Source: Synechococcus sp. CO36386bin_37
GTDB taxonomy: Bacteria > Cyanobacteriota > Cyanobacteriia > PCC-6307 > Cyanobiaceae
Assembly (NCBI GenBank): GCA_011525445.1
Contig: WTGE01000371.1
Location: 1-10,226 of the forward strand
DNA: 10,226 nucleotides
Direction of reading: 5' to 3'
A model generated the notes under the pieces. It was not told where the DNA came from. It did not search any database and saw only the letters and a list, made by a program, of their open reading frames with translations. Made by a program: the position numbers and the translations under genes. This document shows positions 1 through 7,190 of the stretch, piece by piece (position 1 is the stretch's first letter; every line of letters starts with the position of its first letter).

Positions 1-53
1 CCGAGCAGGCTTCAGTCACCCTCCTTATGCCCCGTCGAAACCATTGCAGCCCC
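1..53 (-). ncRNA. ssrA: tmRNA coding piece, 5' end only (permuted ssrA)
   Basis: tmRNA rescues stalled ribosomes by acting as tRNA-Ala and then as a short mRNA for a degradation tag. Read on the minus strand, this segment starts with the hallmark tmRNA 5' end GGGGCTGCAATGGTTTCGAC. The first seven bases (53-47) pair with CAGCTCC of the T-arm piece lying upstream at 65-71, including the conserved G3:U pair, so the two halves are in permuted order. A second cross-piece helix, GGGGCA against TGTTTC, matches the tmRNA helix-2 position. Only about 53 nt of this piece are in the window; the tag reading frame lies beyond the left edge. Permuted two-piece tmRNA is known from alphaproteobacteria, some betaproteobacteria and marine picocyanobacteria. 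Confidence 0.9.
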
Positions 54-63
54 GAAGGGAGAA

Positions 64-140
64 TGGAGCTGAGCGGAATCGAACCGCTGTCCGAAACACC
101 GGTGTGGACCACCTAGTCCGTACAAACGGACCCATTCATT
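64..140 (-). ncRNA. ssrA: tmRNA acceptor piece (T-arm and 3' acceptor, permuted ssrA)
   Basis: This is the tRNA-like 3' half of tmRNA, which is charged with alanine once CCA is added. The minus strand reads TTTCGGACAGCGGTTCGATT, giving a T arm with loop TTCGATT, followed by CAGCTCC and discriminator A at 64. CCA is not encoded. The acceptor strand pairs with the 5' end of the coding piece (53-47). The ten bases between the pieces (54-63) would be the loop removed during maturation. Upstream a perfect 5-bp hairpin (116-120 with 127-131) probably belongs to the piece. The 5' boundary is a guess: I cannot place the mature end, and further hairpins lie at 140-165. The low end (64) is firm and the high end is uncertain by tens of bases. 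Confidence 0.85.
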
Positions 141-194
141 CTGGCATCACATGTGATAGCTGCACAAGCTTGACCCATGAGTGCGGCTTAGCTG

Positions 195-297
195 AAAACA
201 ACGGCTGTTGAGAGACGACGTCAGACGGGATTCGAACAACCATGAACCCTTACAGCTCCAACAGGACTGGATCGTCATCTGAGTCCCTTCAACAACC
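195..297 (-). ncRNA. Putative structured small RNA or tmRNA 5' leader, family unknown
   Basis: The minus strand folds into a long irregular helix. A 9-bp outer stem pairs 289-297 with 203-211. After a small internal loop, a 10-bp inner stem pairs 276-285 with 217-227, with base 220 bulged. Two G:U pairs (295:205 and 277:226) would be A-C mismatches on the other strand, so the minus strand is favoured. Inside are a 4-bp hairpin with a 7-base loop (257-271) and a T-loop-like GTTCGAATC (229-237). A T-rich run (TTGTTTT, 201-195) directly follows the outer stem, as in an intrinsic terminator. It is either an independent small RNA or the leader of the ssrA precursor. I do not recognise a family; SRP RNA, 6S RNA and a normal tRNA do not fit. 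Confidence 0.4.
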
Positions 298-314
298 CTG
301 CAGAGCAGAGGTCC

Positions 315-320
315 TTAATA
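315..320 (-). promoter_or_regulatory. Possible -10 element upstream of the structured RNA and ssrA
   Basis: The minus strand carries TATTAA preceded by TG, which would place a start near 308, about 11 bases ahead of the structured element. No good -35 hexamer sits at the right spacing; the nearest, TTGCCT at 334-339, is only 13 bases away. It is placed sensibly to drive the structured RNA and perhaps ssrA, but the call rests on one hexamer. Confidence 0.25.
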
Positions 321-1017
321 CAGCAATTGAGCCAGGCAAGATTCATCACGCCTCGTCAAAGCAGACCCTCTACCCCCAATTCATAAAGATCAAGCCGTAA
401 AAAGGAGTAAATGCAAAATCGGAGTGGCAAGTACAGACGAAACGAAGCAAATAAAGGAGAGAATCATGCACTGAATGGTCAAGCCAATTCAGACCAAGAT
501 CACATCAGCAGACTCGACAATGCTCTTCACAACGGCATCACGATTCAAATAGAAACGCAGCGATCAACGTTGACAACGCAAATACCCCCTTTGCAAGACC
601 ACTCGAGAACAAAGTCAAACAACTCTTGATTCAAAACAACATCAACCTCTTCGCGATTGGAGCACTCTTGCAGAAACCTTTGGAGTTGGAGCAACACAGC
701 AACTCATGCCTGCCGATCAGCGTCAAAAATGCCTCACTTCCTGTAGGCCATTGCCGAGAATCAAGACTGCACGCATCGACTTAATAACGCCAGAATTTGG
801 CACATTTGCTGATTGCGCAATCCTCTCAATATTCCAATCCTCCACTCCAATACAGCAAGTCAACTCTCTTCTATGAAATAAATTGCGCGTGAATTAGCAG
901 CAACTCAAATCTTTCTTCCAAAGAAATAAACTTTGCCAACTATCACGGGAAGCCTTACAACAACACCAGCCGATTAGTGTTCAGATACTGTTTAAAACCG
1001 TAGCAACTGAACCAATA
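321..1017. other. AT-rich intergenic region without a convincing gene
   Basis: About 700 bases between the ssrA locus and the rRNA methyltransferase gene are clearly AT-richer than the flanking genes. The only listed-length open frame, 411-629 plus, codes for a hydrophilic peptide of no recognisable family. Two other frames stay open for 50 to 100 codons: plus, about 575-876, and minus, about 890-720. Neither has a credible start or a recognisable domain. The region must hold the promoter for the 1018 gene; GATACT at 984-989 is a possible -10 without a clear -35. It could be decayed coding sequence or plain intergenic DNA. I see no terminal repeats or transposase remnant. Confidence 0.5.
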
Positions 1018-2172
1018 ATGGTGAAGAAGCGCGTTCAATCCAAGCGAATCAATGGCATCTGCGTCCTTCCTCAAGGGTTGGAAGACGCCGGAATGTCTGA
1101 ATTGGTTGCGCTCGGAGCCAAGGCGGTGAAGCCTCTGCGCAGGGCCGCGTCATTCGAAGCCGATATGGCTTGTCTGTATCGGCTTCATCTGCAATGTCGT
1201 CTTCCCTTCCGCCTGTTGCGAGAGGTGGCCCGCTTTCCTTGCCAAGGCCGCGAGTCGCTCTATGCAGGAATTCAAGCAGGCCTCGATTGGGAACGATGGC
1301 TGCATCCATCCATGACATTCCGAGTCGATGTCACAGGGACGGCACCCGGGCTGAATCACAGCCACTACACCGCCTTACAAGTGAAAAACGCAGTCGTCGA
1401 TCGACAACGCGCGCTTTGGGGTCAGCGATCATCGGTCGATCTCGACCAACCTGATCTCCACCTCCACGTTCACCTCGATCGCGAAGGCGGCGTCTTAAGT
1501 CTCGACGGATCAGGGGGAAGTCTGCACCGACGCGGCTACCGCGCAGCAATGGGTCTTGCGCCATTGAAAGAAAATCTCGCTGCCGGTCTCATCCGCCTGA
1601 GCGGATGGACCGGCACAACCCCCCTGTTGGACCCTCTCTGTGGCTCCGGGACCCTGCTGATCGAGGCGGCTTCACTGGCAGCAAGCCATGCACCAGGCCT
1701 GAATCGCAGCTTTGCACTGGAGGGTTGGGCTGATTTTGATGCTCACCTCTGGGAAGAGGAATGCGAACGCGCGCGCAGGCGACAGATCAGCGGGGGACTG
1801 ACGCCCATCATCGTCGGCTGTGAGCAGGATGTTTCCATTGCAGAGCAAGCTCGAGGGAATGTCGAAGCTGCTGGGCTATCCCACCTCATCACCATCCACA
1901 CGGGCGATTTTCGCGATCTTCAGCCTCCTGACGGACCAGGCACCGTGGTTTGCAATCCCCCCTACGGCGAGCGGTTAGGAGGGGATCAGGATTTGGAAGC
2001 GCTCTACAACGATCTCGGAGTGATGGTGAAGCAACAATGTTCGGGATGGGATTTCTGGTTGCTGAGTGGCAACCCCAGGATCACTGGTGCACTGAGAATG
2101 AAAGCTTCCCGTCGAATCCCGATCAACAACGGAGGTATCGACTGCCGGTGGCTGCACTACCAAGTGCGCTGA
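1018..2172 (+). CDS. THUMP-domain 23S rRNA guanine-N2 methyltransferase (RlmL/YpsC family)
   Basis: This is a class I SAM-dependent RNA methyltransferase of 384 residues. Residues about 5-160 match the N-terminal ferredoxin-like plus THUMP RNA-binding part, and about 165-384 form the UPF0020 catalytic domain. The SAM-binding motif is DPLCGSGT at 205-212 and the catalytic NPPYG is at 313-317, typical of N2-guanine or N6-adenine methylation. The length equals the RlmL half of E. coli RlmKL (which methylates G2445) and B. subtilis YpsC; the RlmK half is absent. The ATG at 1018 is the first ordinary start in the frame, and homologues begin near the VLPQGLE segment at 16-22. No Shine-Dalgarno is visible. 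It converges on the minus-strand gene ending at 2183 with a 10-base gap. The family is confident; the exact target base is inferred. Confidence 0.9.
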   Translation: MVKKRVQSKRINGICVLPQGLEDAGMSELVALGAKAVKPLRRAASFEADMACLYRLHLQCRLPFRLLREVARFPCQGRESLYAGIQAGLDWERWLHPSMTFRVDVTGTAPGLNHSHYTALQVKNAVVDRQRALWGQRSSVDLDQPDLHLHVHLDREGGVLSLDGSGGSLHRRGYRAAMGLAPLKENLAAGLIRLSGWTGTTPLLDPLCGSGTLLIEAASLAASHAPGLNRSFALEGWADFDAHLWEEECERARRRQISGGLTPIIVGCEQDVSIAEQARGNVEAAGLSHLITIHTGDFRDLQPPDGPGTVVCNPPYGERLGGDQDLEALYNDLGVMVKQQCSGWDFWLLSGNPRITGALRMKASRRIPINNGGIDCRWLHYQVR

Positions 2173-2182
2173 TCGCGACTGA

Positions 2183-2581
2183 TCAACGACCCATCACGGC
2201 ACGGGTGGTTTTCGTCAACCCTTCCACGGTCTGCGGCAGGTAAGGACCTTTGGCCAGCTTCCCACCAACGCGCAGGCTCACACCGGCGACCACAAGGTTC
2301 AAGACGGCAACACCGATCAGGGATTGAATCAAGGACCAGTCAAAAGCAGGCATCGACCACAGAACAAATGCCGTTTCAGCGGCCACGAGAGCCAGCAACA
2401 TCAAGATTCCTCCGATGGCCAGAAACAGGCCACCGCTGATGAGGCGACGTTTTTCTCGATCGACTTCCTGCAGAGCGATTCGGACATGAAGGTCCATGAC
2501 CGATCCAGCCAGGGAGGTCAAGCGTGCTGCCACTCCGAGGCCCCTCGGGCGATCCTGTTGAGATCGGGGAATCTCAGTCAT
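2183..2581 (-). CDS. Small membrane protein, holin_3_6 / YqjE-like family
   Basis: The 132-residue protein has an amphipathic, charged N-terminal part (about 15-44) followed by two hydrophobic segments (about 47-75 and 85-108) and a short basic tail. This matches the putative holin superfamily III (PF07332, formerly DUF1469), whose members include E. coli YqjE. Despite the name there is no sign of a lytic role here: no endolysin or phage gene is nearby. Its ATG overlaps the stop of the upstream gene in an ATGA arrangement (2578-2581), so translation is probably coupled. A perfect AGGAGG (plus positions 2594-2599) lies 12 bases upstream, unusual in this Shine-Dalgarno-poor window. The exact role is unknown; an inner-membrane or thylakoid-membrane stress protein is an inference. 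Confidence 0.75.
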   Translation of the reverse strand: MTEIPRSQQDRPRGLGVAARLTSLAGSVMDLHVRIALQEVDREKRRLISGGLFLAIGGILMLLALVAAETAFVLWSMPAFDWSLIQSLIGVAVLNLVVAGVSLRVGGKLAKGPYLPQTVEGLTKTTRAVMGR

Positions 2582-3024
2582 GAGGAGCGACGACCTCCTG
2601 CTAGGAGTGCACCCACCATCACTCCAACCCCCGCAGCAAACGCCAGAGCAAGCAATGGCTTTTCCTTCACCGGCCGTTCAATCTTGGGTCGCAGGGTGGT
2701 GTTTAGATCATCCAGGAGCTGCTCCAGTTGCTGCTCCAATGGCTCAAGCGTCTCAGCAACACTGCGCACGCTTTCACCGGGCTGATGCATCAACTCTTCC
2801 AACTGGTGCTGAACCGTTTGCACCGCCCGATCGCCCTGCGAAGCAATCAACTGGACCACTTCGTCAAAACTACCGCGGGTGGCCTCCAGTGCTTGGTGGG
2901 TCACTTCAGGCCAGAGACGTTGAATCTCGGGAATAAGCGATTCGAAACGATCACGAAACCGATGCGCAAAATCCTTGTAGTCCTCTTGGGATGGAGCTGA
3001 GTCCATGGATCCGGATACTGCCAT
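2578..3024 (-). CDS. DUF883/YqjD-like membrane-anchored protein
   Basis: The 148-residue protein has a long, mostly helical hydrophilic part (about 10-115, Glu/Gln/Leu-rich, likely coiled coil). It ends in one hydrophobic, glycine-rich segment (about 122-142) and a short GGRRSS tail. That C-terminal pattern, a charged residue pair, small hydrophobic helix and Arg-rich end, is the signature of DUF883 proteins such as E. coli YqjD and ElaB, which are C-tail anchored and bind ribosomes in stationary phase. This protein is about 45 residues longer at the N-terminus than YqjD. Starts at 3024 (ATG) or 3007 (ATG, MDSAPS) are both possible and neither has a clear ribosome site. It is the first gene of a two-gene operon with the YqjE-like gene and is divergent from the 3052 gene, only 27 bases away. 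Confidence 0.65.
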   Translation of the reverse strand: MAVSGSMDSAPSQEDYKDFAHRFRDRFESLIPEIQRLWPEVTHQALEATRGSFDEVVQLIASQGDRAVQTVQHQLEELMHQPGESVRSVAETLEPLEQQLEQLLDDLNTTLRPKIERPVKEKPLLALAFAAGVGVMVGALLAGGRRSS

Positions 3025-3051
3025 CCTCAGACTAGAGAGACCGTTTCAAAG

Positions 3052-3474
3052 ATGAAAGTAATGACAGGTCACTTGAAGCGGTACCTGTTTTTGGAACACA
3101 CCAATGCTCCGGATGACCCGGCGAGCCGACATGTGGATTTGCTTCTGGAAGACGGAGACAGCTGCCGGACCTGGCGGTTAATCAGTTTGCCGCTACCAGA
3201 CGGCCCCAGTCTTCAAGCCACCCCCTTACCGCGACATCGACTGATCTGGCTCGAACGAACAGCAGCAGCTGTATCAAATGGACGGGGCTGGGGACGACGC
3301 ATCCTTGGGGGAGTCTTCCAAGGCGTTCTCCCCAGGCATCCAGAGGATCCGATCAAGGTCGTACTGCATGGCACATCCTCGCTTCGTTTGCCGGACCCCC
3401 TCACCCTTGAACTCATGAAGGGAACCTGCCGGCTGCGTTCGTCGACTGATGACAGTCCAGTACAAACTCCTTGA
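3052..3474 (+). CDS. Standalone LigD 3'-phosphoesterase-like protein
   Basis: The 140-residue protein resembles the 3'-phosphoesterase domain of bacterial DNA ligase D (PF13298), which trims 3'-phosphate or ribonucleotide ends before ligation. Matching features are EH (H16), the H-x-D motif (H27, D29) followed by a LLLED strand, a TWRL strand with W41, and an LPRHRL segment (H62). A glycine-rich SNGRG (75-79) precedes the last strands. In LigD the two histidines, the aspartate and a later histidine form the metal site, and all have plausible counterparts here. Neither a ligase nor a polymerase domain is attached. An alternative start is the ATG at 3061 (MTGHLKRY). The stop overlaps an in-frame TTG of the smc frame, suggesting cotranscription with smc. 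The family is assigned by motif memory, and activity is unproven. Confidence 0.6.
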   Translation: MKVMTGHLKRYLFLEHTNAPDDPASRHVDLLLEDGDSCRTWRLISLPLPDGPSLQATPLPRHRLIWLERTAAAVSNGRGWGRRILGGVFQGVLPRHPEDPIKVVLHGTSSLRLPDPLTLELMKGTCRLRSSTDDSPVQTP

Positions 3475-3524
3475 GCTTTGCGGAAGCTTCGCTAGCTTCA
3501 AAACGCCGACAGCAGTGTCACCTG

Positions 3525-6500
3525 TTGGTCCACATCAACCAGGTTGGATTAACTCATTTCAAATCCTTCGGGGGGGCGATGACCATTCCCCTCGAAACCG
3601 GTTTCACTGTGGTGACAGGTCCTAATGGATCCGGCAAGAGCAATATTCTGGACGGAGTTTTGTTTTGCCTGGGTCTCGCCAACAGCCGCGGGATGCGTGC
3701 CGATCGCTTGCCTGATCTGGTGAACAGCGGGATGCTGAAAGCGGGCAAGTCTGCAGAAACCACTGTCAGCGTCCGTTTTGATCTCAGCGACTGGCAACCC
3801 GATGCCGCTGAAGAGGGTCTTGAACCTCCACAGGAGGGGCCCTGGATCAAGGCCGACGCGAAGGAGTGGATCGTCACGCGCAAGCTGCGTGTCATGCCTG
3901 GCGGTTCCTACAGCAGCAGTTACAGCTCGGACGGTGAACCATGCAACCTGCAGCAGCTGCAAACCCAACTGCGTCGATTGCGCATCGACCCGGAAGGCAG
4001 CAACGTTGTGATGCAGGGGGACGTCACACGGATTGTCTCGATGAGCAATCGGGATCGCCGCGGCCTCATTGATGAACTGGCTGGAGTCGCACTCTTCGAT
4101 ACCCGCATTGAACAAAGTCACCGCAAACTCGACGATGTGCAGGAGCGGCAGGATCGCTGCCGGATTGTGGAACAGGAATTACTGACAGCGCGACAACGTC
4201 TTGAGAAGGACTGCGCCAAAGCAAGGGCCTATCAAGACCTGCGAGATCAGATGCAAAAGGGCCGGCAGCAGGAGCTCGTTCTGGCCTTTGAAGCCGCTGA
4301 AGCGGAACTTCAACAACTCAAACTCCGCCAACAGCACCTCAGTGAAAAGGAAATCCACGAAAACACTTCAATCGTGGAGCAGGAAAAGGCTCTATCTCAG
4401 GACACCAGACGCCTTCAAAACCTTCAAGACAGCGTGAAAGCACTCGGAGAGGACCAACTGCTCAAGGTTCAGGCGGAACTAGCAGGTTTGGCCCCCCAAC
4501 AGCGGGCCCTTGAGCGCCAGGCAACTCAGCATCAGCAGGAGGGAGAGCGTTTACAAGAACTAAGACACAACCTCACGAATCGGCGCTCACAACTCCAGGA
4601 CGACCATCAAAACCTGAAACAAGCCTGCAACCCTGAGAGAATGCAGGCCGCTGAGCAAGCCTGCCGCAATGCGGAGGCAGCCGTGGAGATTTCGCGCCGA
4701 CGGCTTGGTGCCGTTGCCGGGCGGTCCGGAACCTGGCTGGACGAACAACGCCAACGTGCTGCTCAACGATCGGATCGACAAACCAGGCTGACTCCTCTGC
4801 GGGAGGAGCAGCAGCAACTCCAGGAGCGCCTGAGACAGAACGAAGCCAGACACGCTGAATTGCAACTCGAACGGGACCAGGCCAGCGCGGAAGACCGCGA
4901 GGTTCAAGAATTACTGGAATCGCTCGAACAGGAATGGCAATCCCTGCTTGAAAAGCTGCGCAACAGCAGACAACAGTTGCAGGAAGGAGCCGAGGCACTG
5001 GCCATCCAACAGCGAACCCGCTCAAGACTGGAGGATGAGCAGACCCGCTTGGAACGGGATATCGCCCGGCTTGAGAGTCGCAGGGAAGTCCTGCAGGAAT
5101 CACGGGGAACGGGCGCCTTACGCCTGTTATTGGAGGCGGGATTGGACGGAATCCATGGACCGGTGGCCAAACTCGGAGACGTTGAAGATCGCCATCGCTT
5201 GGCCCTGGAAGTCGCGGCAGGTGCGCGCATGACCCATGTGGTGGTTGACGATGACCGCATCGCGGCCCGTGCCATCGACCTGCTGAAAAGTCGACGTGCA
5301 GGACGCCTGACGTTTCTTCCCCTCAACAAAATTCAATCCCAGTCGTCCTGGGGGGGAGCCGCCCTGGCCCGCGGCCGTCGCCCCGATGGAGCCAGCGGCG
5401 ACGGACTGATTGGCCGCGCCGTGGAGCTGATCCGCTTTGAACCGATCTACGCCGATGTCTTCTCCTATGTCTTCGGTGACACGCTTGTCTTCACTGACCT
5501 GAACCATGCAAGGCAACAACTTGGGCGATCCCGTGCCGTGACCATCGATGGCGAATTGCTCGAAAAAAGTGGTGCGATGACGGGAGGAAGTTTCAGCCAA
5601 CGAAACAGTGGCCTGAGCTTTGGGTTGAGCAGCGACAACGATGAAGCCGAACCCCTTCGGCATCGCTTGCTCGAACTTGGCGAGACCCTCTCAGCTTGCA
5701 GACGGGAAGAAGGCCGTCTCCTCCAATCACTCGACAGCTTGCGTCCGATCTTGCGTCAGTTGGAACAGCGGCAAGCCGCCCTTGACGCCCAGCGAACAGC
5801 CGCTCAGCGAGCCCATGGCCCCTTGCTGGAACGTTGCCATCAACGCAATGAACGTCTGCTCAGCCTCCAGGCCAACCGAAGAGAGCAACAGCAGCGACTC
5901 CAGGTGCTTCAAACCACCATCACCCCACTCATGGAGGAGCTGGAGCAACTCGCCAGGGATGAACGCCTAGTTCAAGCCGAAGCCGATGCAGGCAACTGGC
6001 AGCAGCTCCAGACCGAACTGGAACAGGCTGACCAGGTCCTGGAACGATCCCGTCGGGAGCGCGATGACTGCCTTCAGCTTCAACGCGAGCGGGAACTGGC
6101 GCAGACCCGGATTCATGACCAGCAACAGATCCTCGAAGAGGAAGAGAGCAGTCTTCAAAAAGCCGTTCAAACATTGGCTGACGTCCACCAACGCTGGCGT
6201 GATGAACAGAAAGAGCTGCAGGATCGTCGAAAGACCTTAGAAACCGAACAACAGACTCTTCAGATCAAGTTCGGGGAGGAGCGACGCGCTCGTGACGCTG
6301 CGGAGGCCGCTGTGGCGGAGCGACGCCAGACCCTCCAACAATCACGATGGGAGCTGGAGCGATTGCTCGAAGAGCGTGAGGCCATTCAAGAGCAATTACG
6401 AAGCGGCAGGATTCGCTTGGAAGAGCTGAAGCCAACCTTGCCAGATCCGCCTCCAGAGATCCCCGACGCCATCCGTGCTGCAGGCTTGGAAGATCTGCAG

Positions 6501-7130
6501 AGTCAGCTGCAAAAGCTCCTCCAGCGCATGGAGGCCCTCGAACCGGTCAACATGCTGGCCCTCGAAGAATTAACAGCGCTCGAGAACCGACTTGGAGACC
6601 TGGGAGAACGTTTGGATGTGCTCAGGCAGGAGCGCGAAGAACTGTTAGTGAGAATTGAAACGGTGGCTACTCTCCGGCAGGAGGCTTTCATGGAAGCGTT
6701 TGAAGCTGTCGACAATCACTTCCGGGACATCTTTGCCAGCTTGTCCGAAGGCGATGGCAAACTTCAACTGGATAATCCTGCTGCCCCCCTCGAAGGAGGC
6801 CTAACCCTGGTTGCCCACCCGAAAGGGAAAGCGGTGCGTCGCTTGGCCGCCATGTCTGGAGGGGAAAAATCACTGACTGCACTCAGTTTTCTGTTCGCGC
6901 TTCAGCGGTTTCGCCCTTCCCCCTTTTATGCCTTGGATGAAGTGGACAGCTTTCTCGATGGCGTGAACGTTGAACGCCTTGCTGCCTTGATTGCACGACA
7001 AGCCGAACAAGCCCAGTTTCTGGTGGTCAGTCATCGCCGACCCATGATCGGGGCCTCCCAGCGCACCATCGGTGTCACCCAGGCTCGTGGCGCCCACACA
7101 CAGGTTGTTGGATTACCCGATGCTGCTTGA
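3525..7130 (+). CDS. smc: Chromosome segregation ATPase SMC
   Basis: SMC dimers with ScpA and ScpB organise and segregate the chromosome. All parts are present. Counted from 3525, these are Walker A GPNGSGKS (32-39), an N-terminal coiled coil (about 175-525), the hinge (about 527-693, containing DGLIGRAVELI and SGAMTGGS), a second coiled coil (about 700-1040), the signature MSGGEKS (1110-1116) and Walker B FYALDE (1134-1139). The length of 1201 residues is normal for the family. The open frame extends up to a TTG at 3471, adding 18 residues; I prefer the TTG at 3525 because SMC proteins usually begin directly before the INQVGLTHFKSFGG segment. The upstream TTG overlaps the preceding stop as TTGA, so it cannot be excluded. 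Neither start has a Shine-Dalgarno. Neither scpA nor scpB is in the window. Confidence 0.95.
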   Translation: MVHINQVGLTHFKSFGGAMTIPLETGFTVVTGPNGSGKSNILDGVLFCLGLANSRGMRADRLPDLVNSGMLKAGKSAETTVSVRFDLSDWQPDAAEEGLEPPQEGPWIKADAKEWIVTRKLRVMPGGSYSSSYSSDGEPCNLQQLQTQLRRLRIDPEGSNVVMQGDVTRIVSMSNRDRRGLIDELAGVALFDTRIEQSHRKLDDVQERQDRCRIVEQELLTARQRLEKDCAKARAYQDLRDQMQKGRQQELVLAFEAAEAELQQLKLRQQHLSEKEIHENTSIVEQEKALSQDTRRLQNLQDSVKALGEDQLLKVQAELAGLAPQQRALERQATQHQQEGERLQELRHNLTNRRSQLQDDHQNLKQACNPERMQAAEQACRNAEAAVEISRRRLGAVAGRSGTWLDEQRQRAAQRSDRQTRLTPLREEQQQLQERLRQNEARHAELQLERDQASAEDREVQELLESLEQEWQSLLEKLRNSRQQLQEGAEALAIQQRTRSRLEDEQTRLERDIARLESRREVLQESRGTGALRLLLEAGLDGIHGPVAKLGDVEDRHRLALEVAAGARMTHVVVDDDRIAARAIDLLKSRRAGRLTFLPLNKIQSQSSWGGAALARGRRPDGASGDGLIGRAVELIRFEPIYADVFSYVFGDTLVFTDLNHARQQLGRSRAVTIDGELLEKSGAMTGGSFSQRNSGLSFGLSSDNDEAEPLRHRLLELGETLSACRREEGRLLQSLDSLRPILRQLEQRQAALDAQRTAAQRAHGPLLERCHQRNERLLSLQANRREQQQRLQVLQTTITPLMEELEQLARDERLVQAEADAGNWQQLQTELEQADQVLERSRRERDDCLQLQRERELAQTRIHDQQQILEEEESSLQKAVQTLADVHQRWRDEQKELQDRRKTLETEQQTLQIKFGEERRARDAAEAAVAERRQTLQQSRWELERLLEEREAIQEQLRSGRIRLEELKPTLPDPPPEIPDAIRAAGLEDLQSQLQKLLQRMEALEPVNMLALEELTALENRLGDLGERLDVLRQEREELLVRIETVATLRQEAFMEAFEAVDNHFRDIFASLSEGDGKLQLDNPAAPLEGGLTLVAHPKGKAVRRLAAMSGGEKSLTALSFLFALQRFRPSPFYALDEVDSFLDGVNVERLAALIARQAEQAQFLVVSHRRPMIGASQRTIGVTQARGAHTQVVGLPDAA

Positions 7131-7190
7131 TCGACGCGCTCTTGAGTCTTGCGTCAAAATGAGTCGAATGACTTCGGCTGAGGCCTGCGT

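Noticed and set aside
197..297. A canonical tRNA gene around the GTTCGAATC motif on the minus strand.
   Set aside because: The bases flanking the T loop (GGTTG and CCCGT) do not pair, no D arm is present, and the seven-base acceptor stem cannot be formed at the required positions.
411..629. A 72-codon open frame with an AGGAG just upstream of its ATG.
   Set aside because: Spacing to the ATG is only three bases, the peptide is hydrophilic and low in information, and it resembles no family I know. It lies in AT-rich intergenic DNA where such frames arise by chance.
2183..2581. A phage holin, and hence a prophage remnant.
   Set aside because: PF07332 members are widespread chromosomal membrane proteins. 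No endolysin, capsid, integrase or other phage gene is present in the window.
3570..3576. A run of seven G in the smc frame (and another at 5350-5356) as possible phase-variable tracts.
   Set aside because: Both are in frame and code for plausible glycine-containing segments in a core housekeeping gene. Runs of seven are not unusual at this base composition.
3549..4121. A long minus-strand open frame (190 codons) inside smc, plus similar ones at 4573-5103 and 5127-5663.
   Set aside because: These are shadows of the smc coding frame; their translations lack domain character and the sense strand encodes a complete conserved SMC.
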